From: an uncultured Aeromonadaceae bacterium
GTDB taxonomy: Bacteria; Pseudomonadota; Gammaproteobacteria; Enterobacterales; Aeromonadaceae
Reading direction: 5' to 3'
NCBI GenBank assembly: GCA_945957385.1
Contig: CAMFKP010000028.1
Location: 1-48,576, forward strand
Length of the DNA stretch: 48,576 bases
Both the position numbers and the translations under genes were made by a program. Every line of letters begins with the position of its first letter. Position 1 is the first letter of the stretch. The notes beneath the pieces are model-generated. The model had not been told where the DNA came from. It did no database searches and saw only the letters and a list, made by a program, of their open reading frames with translations. Positions 25,491-32,671 of this stretch are shown piece after piece.

Positions 25491-25515
25491 AAAACCACCC
25501 TGCCGGGTGGTTTTT
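25491..25515 (+). terminator. terminator of the large lipoprotein gene
   Basis: AAACCACCC-TGCC-GGGTGGTTT followed by TTT, 17 bases past the stop. Confidence 0.8.
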
Positions 25516-25546
25516 CATTAGATAACGGCAATTCTTGATTCTGAAA

Positions 25547-25581
25547 CACATCCGGTATCTCGATTTCGATAACCGGATGTG
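25547..25581 (-). terminator. hairpin after oppF, probable operon end
   Basis: CACATCCGGT (25547-25556) pairs with ACCGGATGTG (25572-25581), with an inner ATC/GAT extension. It lies 48 bases beyond the oppF stop on the minus strand; there is no T-run. Confidence 0.5.
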
Positions 25582-25628
25582 GATCCAATCCGCGGATGCC
25601 CGCTCCCCCTAGACAGCTGCCTAACGGA

Positions 25629-26618
25629 TCAGACACTCACCTTCAAGCAGGAGACGGCGTGGTCGTCGTTGCCCTGGATCGTGGGTCGCGTTTTGGCGCA
25701 GTCAGCATCCGCCAGCGGACAACGCGTGCGGAACACGCAGCCAGAAGGCGGTTTGATCGGCGACGGTAGATCGCCCTCCAGCAGCTGAATCGTCTTGTTG
25801 CGCTCCAACTCGGGATCCGGAACCGGTACCGCCGACATCAGCGCCTTGGTGTAGGGGTGCAACGGATTGGCATAGATCTCCTTGCCCGTACCCAGCTCGA
25901 CCGCGTTCCCCAAGTACATCACCAGCACCCGGTCAGAGATGTGCTTCACGACCGAGAGGTCATGGGCGATAAACACCAGCGACAGCCCCATCTCTTTCTG
26001 CAACTCCTTGAGCAGGTTAACCACCTGTGCCTGGATCGAGACATCGAGAGCAGAAACCGGCTCATCACAGATGATCATCTTCGGCTCGAGGATCAGAGCC
26101 CGCGCAATGCCGATACGCTGACACTGGCCACCCGAAAACTCGTGCGGATAACGGTTGATCAGGTTTGGCAGCAGCCCAACCTTCATCATAATCGTCTTGA
26201 CCTTGTCCATGACCTCGACCTTGGAGAGGGCGGGATAGAAGGTCCGCAGCGGCTCGGCAATAATGTCACCAATCGTCATCCGCGGGTTCAATGAGGCCAG
26301 CGGATCCTGGAAAATCATCTGGATTTCTTTACGCTTTTCGCGCATCTCGCGGTGCGGCAACCGGGTCAGATCCTGCCCCAGCCAAACCACCTTGCCTTCG
26401 GTTGAGGGCACCAGGCCAATGATGGCGCGGGCAAACGTGGATTTACCACACCCCGACTCGCCTACGACCCCCAGCGTCTCCCCTTCATACAGCTTGATGG
26501 AGACGCCATCCACGGCTTTTAACGTCAGAGCCGGTGACCAGGGCCAGGCCTTGTCGCTTTTGATCTTGAAGTGAACCTTGAGATTGTCCACATCCAACAG
26601 TAGCTTCTTGTCGCTCAT
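25629..26618 (-). CDS. oppF: oligopeptide ABC transporter ATPase OppF
   Basis: A 329-residue ATPase subunit of the Opp importer. It shows the Walker A motif GESGCGKST near residues 54-62, the signature FSGGQCQRIGIARAL, Walker B with MIICDEPVSALD, and an H-loop in FIAHDLSVV. The C-terminal cysteines (GCVFRTRCPLADADC) form the typical Opp/Dpp iron-sulfur-like region. It works with OppD to power peptide import through OppBC. It is the last gene of the operon, starting 3 bases after the oppD stop. Confidence 0.93.
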   Translation of the reverse strand: MSDKKLLLDVDNLKVHFKIKSDKAWPWSPALTLKAVDGVSIKLYEGETLGVVGESGCGKSTFARAIIGLVPSTEGKVVWLGQDLTRLPHREMREKRKEIQMIFQDPLASLNPRMTIGDIIAEPLRTFYPALSKVEVMDKVKTIMMKVGLLPNLINRYPHEFSGGQCQRIGIARALILEPKMIICDEPVSALDVSIQAQVVNLLKELQKEMGLSLVFIAHDLSVVKHISDRVLVMYLGNAVELGTGKEIYANPLHPYTKALMSAVPVPDPELERNKTIQLLEGDLPSPIKPPSGCVFRTRCPLADADCAKTRPTIQGNDDHAVSCLKVSV

Positions 26619-26621
26619 CTC

Positions 26622-27584
26622 TTACTTCTCCCAATCCCAGTGGCAGGCGCGCAAACGCCCTTCGCCGAACGCGGTCAACGCCGGTGACGACAGCGAGCAG
26701 CGCTCGCTCACGCGATGGCAACGTTCCTGGAACGGACAGCCTTGCGGCAAGCGCAGCAGGTTTGGCGGATTGCCCGGAATGGTGGCCAGCATCTCCCCTT
26801 CGCTGTCCAGGCGTGGTATCGCCTTGAGCAGCCCTTCGGTATAGGGATGAGACGGGTGATAGAAGATATCGTTGACCTTGCCATATTCCATGGTGCGGCC
26901 GGCATACATCACCAGCACTTTGTCACATAGGCCGGCAATGACCCCCAGGTCATGGGTAATCATGATGATGGCGGTGTTGAAGTCACGCTTAAGCTCATTG
27001 AGCAACGTCATGATCTGCGCCTGAACGGTGACATCCAGCGCGGTCGTCGGCTCATCGGCGATCAGCAGTTTAGGGTTACATAATAACGCCATTGCAATCA
27101 TGACACGCTGGCGCATACCACCGGAAAACTCGTGGGGATACATATCCATACGCTTGCGCGCTTCGGGGATCTTCACCGCATCGAGCATGCGCACCGAGGC
27201 CTCGAAGGCCTCAGCCTTGCTCATGCCTTTGTGCAACAGCAACACTTCCATCAGCTGCTTGCCGACTTTCATGTACGGGTTCAGCGAGGTCATCGGGTCC
27301 TGAAAGATCATCGCGATCTTTTCAGAGCGGATCTTGTTCAGTTCTTTGAGTGGCAGATTGAGGATTTCACGCTCCTCAAACATCGCCGAGCCCGTGATCA
27401 CGCCGTTTTTGGCGAGCAGGCCCATCAGTGCAAACGCGGTCTGGCTTTTACCAGAGCCGGATTCACCAACAATGCCCAGGGTTTCCCCGGACTGCAGTGA
27501 AAAGTTAAGATCGTTTACCGCGACGACATTCCCTTCCGGGGTTTTGAACTCGACGCGCAGATCCTTGACATCCAACAATGACAT
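26622..27584 (-). CDS. oppD: oligopeptide ABC transporter ATPase OppD
   Basis: A 320-residue ATPase subunit. It has the Walker A motif GESGSGKSQ (Gln in place of Thr/Ser at the last position, as in E. coli OppD), the signature FSGGMRQRVMIAMAL, Walker B with LLIADEPTTALD, and a C-terminal Cys-rich region. The start at 27584 is chosen because it opens with MSLLDVKDLRVEF, the family start, and AAGGAG lies upstream; longer reading would run into oppC. It is the fourth gene of oppABCDF, 10 bases after the oppC stop. Confidence 0.93.
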   Translation of the reverse strand: MSLLDVKDLRVEFKTPEGNVVAVNDLNFSLQSGETLGIVGESGSGKSQTAFALMGLLAKNGVITGSAMFEEREILNLPLKELNKIRSEKIAMIFQDPMTSLNPYMKVGKQLMEVLLLHKGMSKAEAFEASVRMLDAVKIPEARKRMDMYPHEFSGGMRQRVMIAMALLCNPKLLIADEPTTALDVTVQAQIMTLLNELKRDFNTAIIMITHDLGVIAGLCDKVLVMYAGRTMEYGKVNDIFYHPSHPYTEGLLKAIPRLDSEGEMLATIPGNPPNLLRLPQGCPFQERCHRVSERCSLSSPALTAFGEGRLRACHWDWEK

Positions 27585-27594
27585 GGCGAGCTCC

Positions 27595-28500
27595 TTAGCG
27601 GTCTTTCGGATCCAGGGCGTCACGCAGACCGTCACCCAGGAAATTGAAACAGAACAGGGTTACCACCATGAAACCGGCAGGGAACAGCAAATGCCATAAC
27701 GCCACCTCCATGGACTTGGAACCTTCGTCCAGCAGGGCGCCCCAACTGGTCATTGGCTCCTGTACCCCCAGACCGAGGAAGCTGAGGAATGATTCGAACA
27801 AAATCATGCCCGGCACCAGCAGCGTCGAGTAGACCACCACAATACCCAGCACGTTCGGTACGATATGGCGCGTAATGATGTGCCATTGCGAAACACCACA
27901 CACATGGGCTGCTTCGATGAATTCCTTACTCTTGAGGCTGAGTGTCTGACCGCGAACAATCCGTGCCATGTCCAGCCAGCTGACCGCACCGATGGCGATA
28001 AAAATCAGCCACAAGTTACGCCCGAAGAAGGTCACCAGCATGATGACAAAAAACATGAACGGGAACGCATAGAGGATTTCCAACGCCCGCATCATGATGC
28101 GATCCAGCCGTCCGCCGATGAAACCGGCCGCCGCCCCATACAGGGTACCAATCACTACCGCAACCAGTGCTCCCAGGACCCCGACCATCAGCGAGATGCG
28201 CCCCCCCATCAGGGTGCGGACGAACAGATCACGTCCCAAGCTGTCGGTACCGAAATAGTGTCCGGTCGCAAAATCCGGCCCTGTGTGCATGGCACCCCAG
28301 TCCGGATCATCAAACGCATAGGCCGACAGATACGGACCAATAATGACCAGCAGGCTGATGAACGACAAAACGATGAGGCTGGCCAGCGCCGCCTTGTTTT
28401 TGAAGAAACGGCGCGCAGCATCCTGCCACAGCGAACGCCCCTTGATATCCAGCTCGTTGGCGAAGCTCGCCACGGCGTGTTGAGATTCTTTCTTGACCAT
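27595..28500 (-). CDS. oppC: oligopeptide ABC transporter permease OppC
   Basis: A 301-residue inner-membrane permease with about six helices. An N-terminal cytoplasmic segment (RSLWQDAARRFFKNKAALASL) precedes helix 1. The EAA loop reads KEFIEAAHVCGVSQWHIITRHIVPN and contacts OppD/F. The periplasmic part contains FGTDSLGRDLFVRTLMGGRISL, a hallmark of OppC/DppC. It is the third gene of the operon, 14 bases after the oppB stop. Confidence 0.93.
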   Translation of the reverse strand: MVKKESQHAVASFANELDIKGRSLWQDAARRFFKNKAALASLIVLSFISLLVIIGPYLSAYAFDDPDWGAMHTGPDFATGHYFGTDSLGRDLFVRTLMGGRISLMVGVLGALVAVVIGTLYGAAAGFIGGRLDRIMMRALEILYAFPFMFFVIMLVTFFGRNLWLIFIAIGAVSWLDMARIVRGQTLSLKSKEFIEAAHVCGVSQWHIITRHIVPNVLGIVVVYSTLLVPGMILFESFLSFLGLGVQEPMTSWGALLDEGSKSMEVALWHLLFPAGFMVVTLFCFNFLGDGLRDALDPKDR

Positions 28501-28514
28501 TTTACGCTTCCACC

Positions 28515-29435
28515 TTAGTAGCGGATCTTCGGATCGATGAAGGCATACAGGATGTCGACCACCGCGTTGAAGGTGATCGTCAGAGCACCAACCAGAATCG
28601 TCAGCCCCAGAACCATGGAGTAATCTCGGTTTAGTGCTCCGTTAACGAACAGTTGGCCGATGCCCGGCAAACCGAAGATCGTCTCAATGACCACAGAACC
28701 GGTAATGATTCCAACGAAGGCCGGGCCAAGATAGGAGACCACCGGCAGCATGGCCGGACGCAAGGCATGGCGCAAAATGATGTAGTGCAGAGGCAAACCT
28801 TTGGCGCGTGCCGTGCGGATGAAATTGGAGTTCATCGTCTCAATCATGCTGCCACGCATGATGCGCGCAATAGAGGAGATGTAATACATGGTCATGCCAA
28901 TCACCGGCAGAATCATGAATTGCAATTGACCGCCATTCCATCCCCCGGCCGGCAACCACTTCAAGCCGATGGCAAAGATCAGGGTCAACACTGGCGCTAA
29001 CACGAACGAAGGCATCACAACCCCGAGCATCGCGAGCGTCATACTCGAGTAGTCCACCCAGGTGTTCTGCTTCAACGCCGCAAATATCCCGAGTGCAGCC
29101 CCCAACCCCAACGCCAACAGGAATGAAAATGAGCCTATGGTTGCCGAAACCGGCAAGGCTTTGCTGACCAGATCATTGACGGTGAAGTCTTTGTACTTGA
29201 AAGAGGGACCCAGGTCGCCCTTGGCGAGGTTGCCAAGATAGGTCAGATACTGCTGATAGACAGGTTTGTCGAGCCCGTATTTCTCCTGAATATTGGCCAT
29301 AACCTCAGGCGGCAAGCCACGTTCGGTGGAGAAAGGATTACCCGGTGCAAACCGCATCATGAAGAACGAAACGGTGATAAGCACCAACAGGGTAGGAATA
29401 GCTTCCAATAGACGTTTTAGTATGAATTTGATCAT
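28515..29435 (-). CDS. oppB: oligopeptide ABC transporter permease OppB
   Basis: A 306-residue inner-membrane permease. It starts MIKFILKRLLEAIPTLLVLITVSFFMMR, the family N terminus, and continues with FAPGNPF and LDKPVYQQYLTYLGNLAKGDLG. The EAA-type loop is NFIRTARAKGLPLHYIILRHALRPA. It forms the translocation channel with OppC. A stable hairpin in the 89-base gap from oppA may lower its expression relative to the binding protein. Confidence 0.93.
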   Translation of the reverse strand: MIKFILKRLLEAIPTLLVLITVSFFMMRFAPGNPFSTERGLPPEVMANIQEKYGLDKPVYQQYLTYLGNLAKGDLGPSFKYKDFTVNDLVSKALPVSATIGSFSFLLALGLGAALGIFAALKQNTWVDYSSMTLAMLGVVMPSFVLAPVLTLIFAIGLKWLPAGGWNGGQLQFMILPVIGMTMYYISSIARIMRGSMIETMNSNFIRTARAKGLPLHYIILRHALRPAMLPVVSYLGPAFVGIITGSVVIETIFGLPGIGQLFVNGALNRDYSMVLGLTILVGALTITFNAVVDILYAFIDPKIRY

Positions 29436-29478
29436 ATCGATTCCGGCACAGACTCAGGCGCCGAGACACCGGACAGAA

Positions 29479-29502
29479 GAAACCCGCCCGAAGGCGGGTT
29501 TC
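29479..29502 (-). terminator. intercistronic hairpin between oppA and oppB (attenuator-like)
   Basis: A 10-bp perfect stem, GAAACCCGCC / GGCGGGTTTC. Read on the coding (minus) strand it closes a TTCG tetraloop, a very stable RNA fold. Only a short T-rich stretch follows, so partial termination or 3'-end protection of the oppA message is likely. Confidence 0.65.
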
Positions 29503-29524
29503 ACTGCACAGTATCACAGTCAGC

Positions 29525-31204
29525 TTAGTGAGCGATGATGTACATATCCTTGGTATACAGGTTATCCAGCGGGTTGTTCGGATAACCACCCACATACGGC
29601 TTGACCAGACGCGCGGTCACGTATTGGTAGATATTCGCCAGCGGCATGTCTTCTGCCAGAATGGCTTCGGCGTCCGCATACAGCTTGTTACGCTCTTCAG
29701 CATTAGCTACTTCGCGGCTCTTGGCCATCAGCGCATCATACTTAGGATTGGAGTACTTACCATCGTTGTTGCCATGGGTGGTTTGCTTCAGATCCAGCAT
29801 GGAAGATGCTTCGTTGTAGTCAGCGATCCAACCGGCACGGGCGATATCGAAGTTGCCACCAGACTTGGTTTCCAGATAGGTCTTCCACTCTTGGTTAACC
29901 AGGGCTACATCCACACCCAGGGTCTTCTTCCACATAGCCGCCACGGCAACAGCCACCTTCTTATGGTTTTCACTGGTGTTGTACAGCAGTTCAAACTTCA
30001 GCGGATGCTGTTCGTCAAAGCCAGCTTCCTTCAGCAGCTTCTTGGCTTCTTCGTTACGTTGTGCTTGAGTCAGCTTGGCGTAAGCAGGGACTTGCGGCAC
30101 AAAACCATCCACGAAGTCCGGAACCAGGCCGTAACCAGGTTTTTGACCTTGACCCATGACGGAATCAGCGATCACATCACGGTCGATGGCATAGGCCAGA
30201 GCCTTACGCACACGCACATCATCAAACGGCTTACGTTTGCAGTTAAATTCGTAATAGTAGGTACCGACATAACCGGTCACGCGCACTTCTTCAGGACGTT
30301 CCTTTTGCAGGCGCTTGAATTGTTCGATCGGGGTTTCATAAGTCATATCCACTTCCCCCGCCAGATAGCGGTTCATGTCCGCATTCTGAGACTGGATCGG
30401 CAGATAGGTAACCTTGTTAATGGTGGTGTTCTTGTCATCCCAGTAGTTGTGGTTACGTTCCAGGACGATCTTCTCGTTAACCACCCAATCCTTCAGCGTA
30501 TAGGCGCCGTTACCGACCAGATTGCCCGGCTGCGTCCACTTGTCACCGAACTTCTCGATAACCTTCTGCGGCTCCGGATACACAGTGGTGTGCGCCATCA
30601 TGCTGACAAAATAAGAGATGGGTCTTTCGAGGGTCACTTCGAAGGTATAGTCATCAATCGCCTTTACACCCAGCTCTTCTGGCTTGGCCTTGCCGTTGAT
30701 GATTTTGGAGGCATTAACGATACCCGGAGTTTCCAGATACCAGGAGTAGGGAGAGCCGGTCTTCGGATCGACAACACGGCGGAAGGCGTAGACGAAATCA
30801 CCTGCGGTAACAGGTTCACCATTCGACCACTTGGCATCCTTGCGCAGATGGAATACGTATACCTTGTTGTCTTTGCTTTCCCAGCTTTCTGCCACTGCCG
30901 GACGGATTTCGCCGTTCGGGCCGGTGGTCACCAGACCTTCATACAGGTCGCGTTGAATATTGGACTCTACCGTGCCTTCAGTCTTGGCCGGATCCAGCGT
31001 GGCCGGCTCTGAGCCGTTACCCTTGACCAGTTCCTGCACAGCAGCAAGCTTAACATCAGCTTTGGAAACCGGCTTAGCTGCAGCTTCCTTTTTCACTTCC
31101 GGCGCCGCCGGCTTGGCCTGCTCGGCCTGTTGTGGTTGACCACAGCCCCACATCAGCACGGATGTGGCAACCGCCATTGCGAGCGCCTTTTTATTATGCG
31201 TCAT
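29525..31204 (-). CDS. oppA: oligopeptide-binding protein OppA
   Basis: A 559-residue substrate-binding protein of the SBP_bac_5 family that captures oligopeptides in the periplasm for OppBCDF. Family motifs include GSEPATLDPAKTEGTVESNIQRDLYEGL, FHLRKDAKWSNGEPVTAGDF and DVRVRKALAYAIDRD. The N-terminal signal has Cys21 in VLMWGCGQ followed by an Ala/Lys/Pro-rich linker, which looks like a lipoprotein, although the lipobox (Met at -3, Trp at -2) is poor; E. coli OppA is not a lipoprotein. A strong stem-loop sits just upstream of its ribosome-binding site. First gene of the operon. Confidence 0.93.
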   Translation of the reverse strand: MTHNKKALAMAVATSVLMWGCGQPQQAEQAKPAAPEVKKEAAAKPVSKADVKLAAVQELVKGNGSEPATLDPAKTEGTVESNIQRDLYEGLVTTGPNGEIRPAVAESWESKDNKVYVFHLRKDAKWSNGEPVTAGDFVYAFRRVVDPKTGSPYSWYLETPGIVNASKIINGKAKPEELGVKAIDDYTFEVTLERPISYFVSMMAHTTVYPEPQKVIEKFGDKWTQPGNLVGNGAYTLKDWVVNEKIVLERNHNYWDDKNTTINKVTYLPIQSQNADMNRYLAGEVDMTYETPIEQFKRLQKERPEEVRVTGYVGTYYYEFNCKRKPFDDVRVRKALAYAIDRDVIADSVMGQGQKPGYGLVPDFVDGFVPQVPAYAKLTQAQRNEEAKKLLKEAGFDEQHPLKFELLYNTSENHKKVAVAVAAMWKKTLGVDVALVNQEWKTYLETKSGGNFDIARAGWIADYNEASSMLDLKQTTHGNNDGKYSNPKYDALMAKSREVANAEERNKLYADAEAILAEDMPLANIYQYVTARLVKPYVGGYPNNPLDNLYTKDMYIIAH

Positions 31205-31227
31205 GTCCTTACTCCGTATCAGATTAT

Positions 31228-31281
31228 CCTTGGCCGAATCACCAGGCTACAAATGAGCCATAGGTCACTATTCGGCCAAGG
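31228..31281 (-). promoter_or_regulatory. stem-loop in the oppA leader
   Basis: Perfect 12-bp arms, CCTTGGCCGAAT (31228-31239) and ATTCGGCCAAGG (31270-31281), flanked by further near-pairing and enclosing a 30-base loop with GGCT/AGCC pairing. It ends about 10 bases before the Shine-Dalgarno region of oppA. It is a candidate for translational or RNA-based control. Confidence 0.65.
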
Positions 31282-31337
31282 AATAATTCCCTGACGCGCA
31301 GCAGAATGCAACAGATTTTCTCGGAAAAACCTGCGAT

Positions 31338-31357
31338 GGCGCGTTATTTATCGCGCC
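31338..31357 (-). promoter_or_regulatory. second hairpin in the oppA leader
   Basis: GGCGCG and CGCGCC around an 8-base AT-rich loop, about 140 bases upstream of oppA. It may be part of the same structured leader or the ychE 3' region. Confidence 0.4.
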
Positions 31358-31433
31358 TCACCACAACTATGCAGAGGATGTGAATACTTATAGAACAAAT
31401 GCACAAATACGGTGCTTTATATTCACCAGAATG

Positions 31434-32072
31434 TTACATCAAACCTGGGAACATATGCTTAATTCCTGCCACCATAATCTCGATCCCAAGCGACATCATG
31501 ATCAACCCCATGATCCGGGTAACAACGTTGATGCCAGTCTTGCCCATCAGGCGAAACAGCAAGGGTGCAGCACGGAACACCAACCAAGAGAACAAAGAAA
31601 AAGCAACCACAACCAGACTCAGCGCTAATAACTGGCTGGGAGAATTGAACTGACTGGCATAGACGATTGTGGAGCTAATAGCCCCCGGGCCGGCCATCAA
31701 CGGCAGCGCCAACGGCACGACGGCAATGGACTCCTTGGCAACGGACTCGCCCTTTTCTTCCTTGTTATGACGCACTTCACCTAACTTACCTTGCAGCATG
31801 GACCAGGCAATCAGCGTAATCAGGGAACCACCTGCAATACGAAATGAGGCTATCGATATGCCGAACACATCCAGAATAACCTGCCCAAAGAACATGGATA
31901 CCCACAGGATGATCATCACCGCGAGGTTTGCCGTGGTGTTGGTTTTCAAACGCTCTTGCGGTGTTTGATGACTGGTCAGACTGACAAAGACCGGCAATAA
32001 ACCCAACGGGTTAATGATGGCCACCAGCCCGATAAAGAACTTCAGATACAAAGATAATTCGAAGTGTTCCAT
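31434..32072 (-). CDS. ychE: MarC-family integral membrane protein YchE
   Basis: A 212-residue inner-membrane protein with six helices of the MarC/UPF0056 family. YLKFFIGLVAIINPLGLLPVF, RIAGGSLITLIAWSML, PLALPLMAGPGAISSTIVYASQ and TGINVVTRIMGLIMMSLG match E. coli YchE closely. Its function is unknown; an antibiotic-efflux role once proposed for MarC was not upheld. As in E. coli, it lies between adhE and oppA, on the opp strand, and the order is conserved. Confidence 0.9.
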   Translation of the reverse strand: MEHFELSLYLKFFIGLVAIINPLGLLPVFVSLTSHQTPQERLKTNTTANLAVMIILWVSMFFGQVILDVFGISIASFRIAGGSLITLIAWSMLQGKLGEVRHNKEEKGESVAKESIAVVPLALPLMAGPGAISSTIVYASQFNSPSQLLALSLVVVAFSLFSWLVFRAAPLLFRLMGKTGINVVTRIMGLIMMSLGIEIMVAGIKHMFPGLM

Positions 32073-32671
32073 GTCATACCCGTCATGATGAAAACCGACA
32101 CCAGGATTCTAGCACCAGTCGAAAGCGCGCCGATTATGCGCAGGCACGTATAAAAGGCCAATCAATTAAATTAATCATCGCACTTGTCATTAGTTTTTTT
32201 AATTAAATTAGAACACTTTTTCTCTCGGCCAAAGTGTCTTTGCATAGCTTGCAGCGTAAGAGAAAGCTTGCATTTTAGTTATCACGAGGATTGAAAATAC
32301 ATCCCGGCAATAACGTCAGGCACCTAATTCCATACAAAATAAAGGTTTTTTAGCTGAAAACGCACATCAGGACCGACGGCACAGCCGTATGAGGCAAAAA
32401 AGACAGTCGCATATCAAATTTCGGCAAAGATGCAAACGAAATCCTGAAACAAAATTTCTTTTGTCATTTTACAACAATTGACTTGGATCAAGTTAGCCGC
32501 ACCACCACCCCTTCTATAATCCGATACGAAAGTTGTTCACTAAGCTACGCCGACAGGAAAATTGTTGTAAAGCTAGCATTGTGTATACTCCAAAACGCTG
32601 GTTTTAATAGTTTCCTCGAGTCATAAGCGCCCTCTTTGTAAACAGTTTTCAAAACTCAGTAGGAGAAAGAT
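32073..32671 (+). other. 599-bp ychE-adhE intergenic regulatory region
   Basis: No gene visible. It contains two copies of AATTAAATTA (32164-32173 and 32201-32210), an AT-rich segment that may hold the divergent ychE promoter, the FNR-type adhE promoter near 32478-32520, and about 145 bases of adhE leader. The ribosome-binding site is TAGGAG just before 32672. Confidence 0.6.
32478..32520 (+). promoter_or_regulatory. class II FNR-type promoter of adhE
   Basis: TTGAC-TTGG-ATCAA (32478-32491) is one base off the FNR consensus TTGAT-N4-ATCAA. A perfect -10, TATAAT (32515-32520), gives an expected start near 32526, placing the FNR site centre at about -41.5, the class II activation position. The gene it serves is a fermentative enzyme, which fits anaerobic induction. 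Confidence 0.7.

Noticed and set aside
29528-31012. 494-codon open frame on the + strand opposite oppA
   Set aside because: Antisense to a clear OppA; its amino-acid pattern is the complement of a biased-codon gene, it has no ribosome-binding site and no recognised domain.
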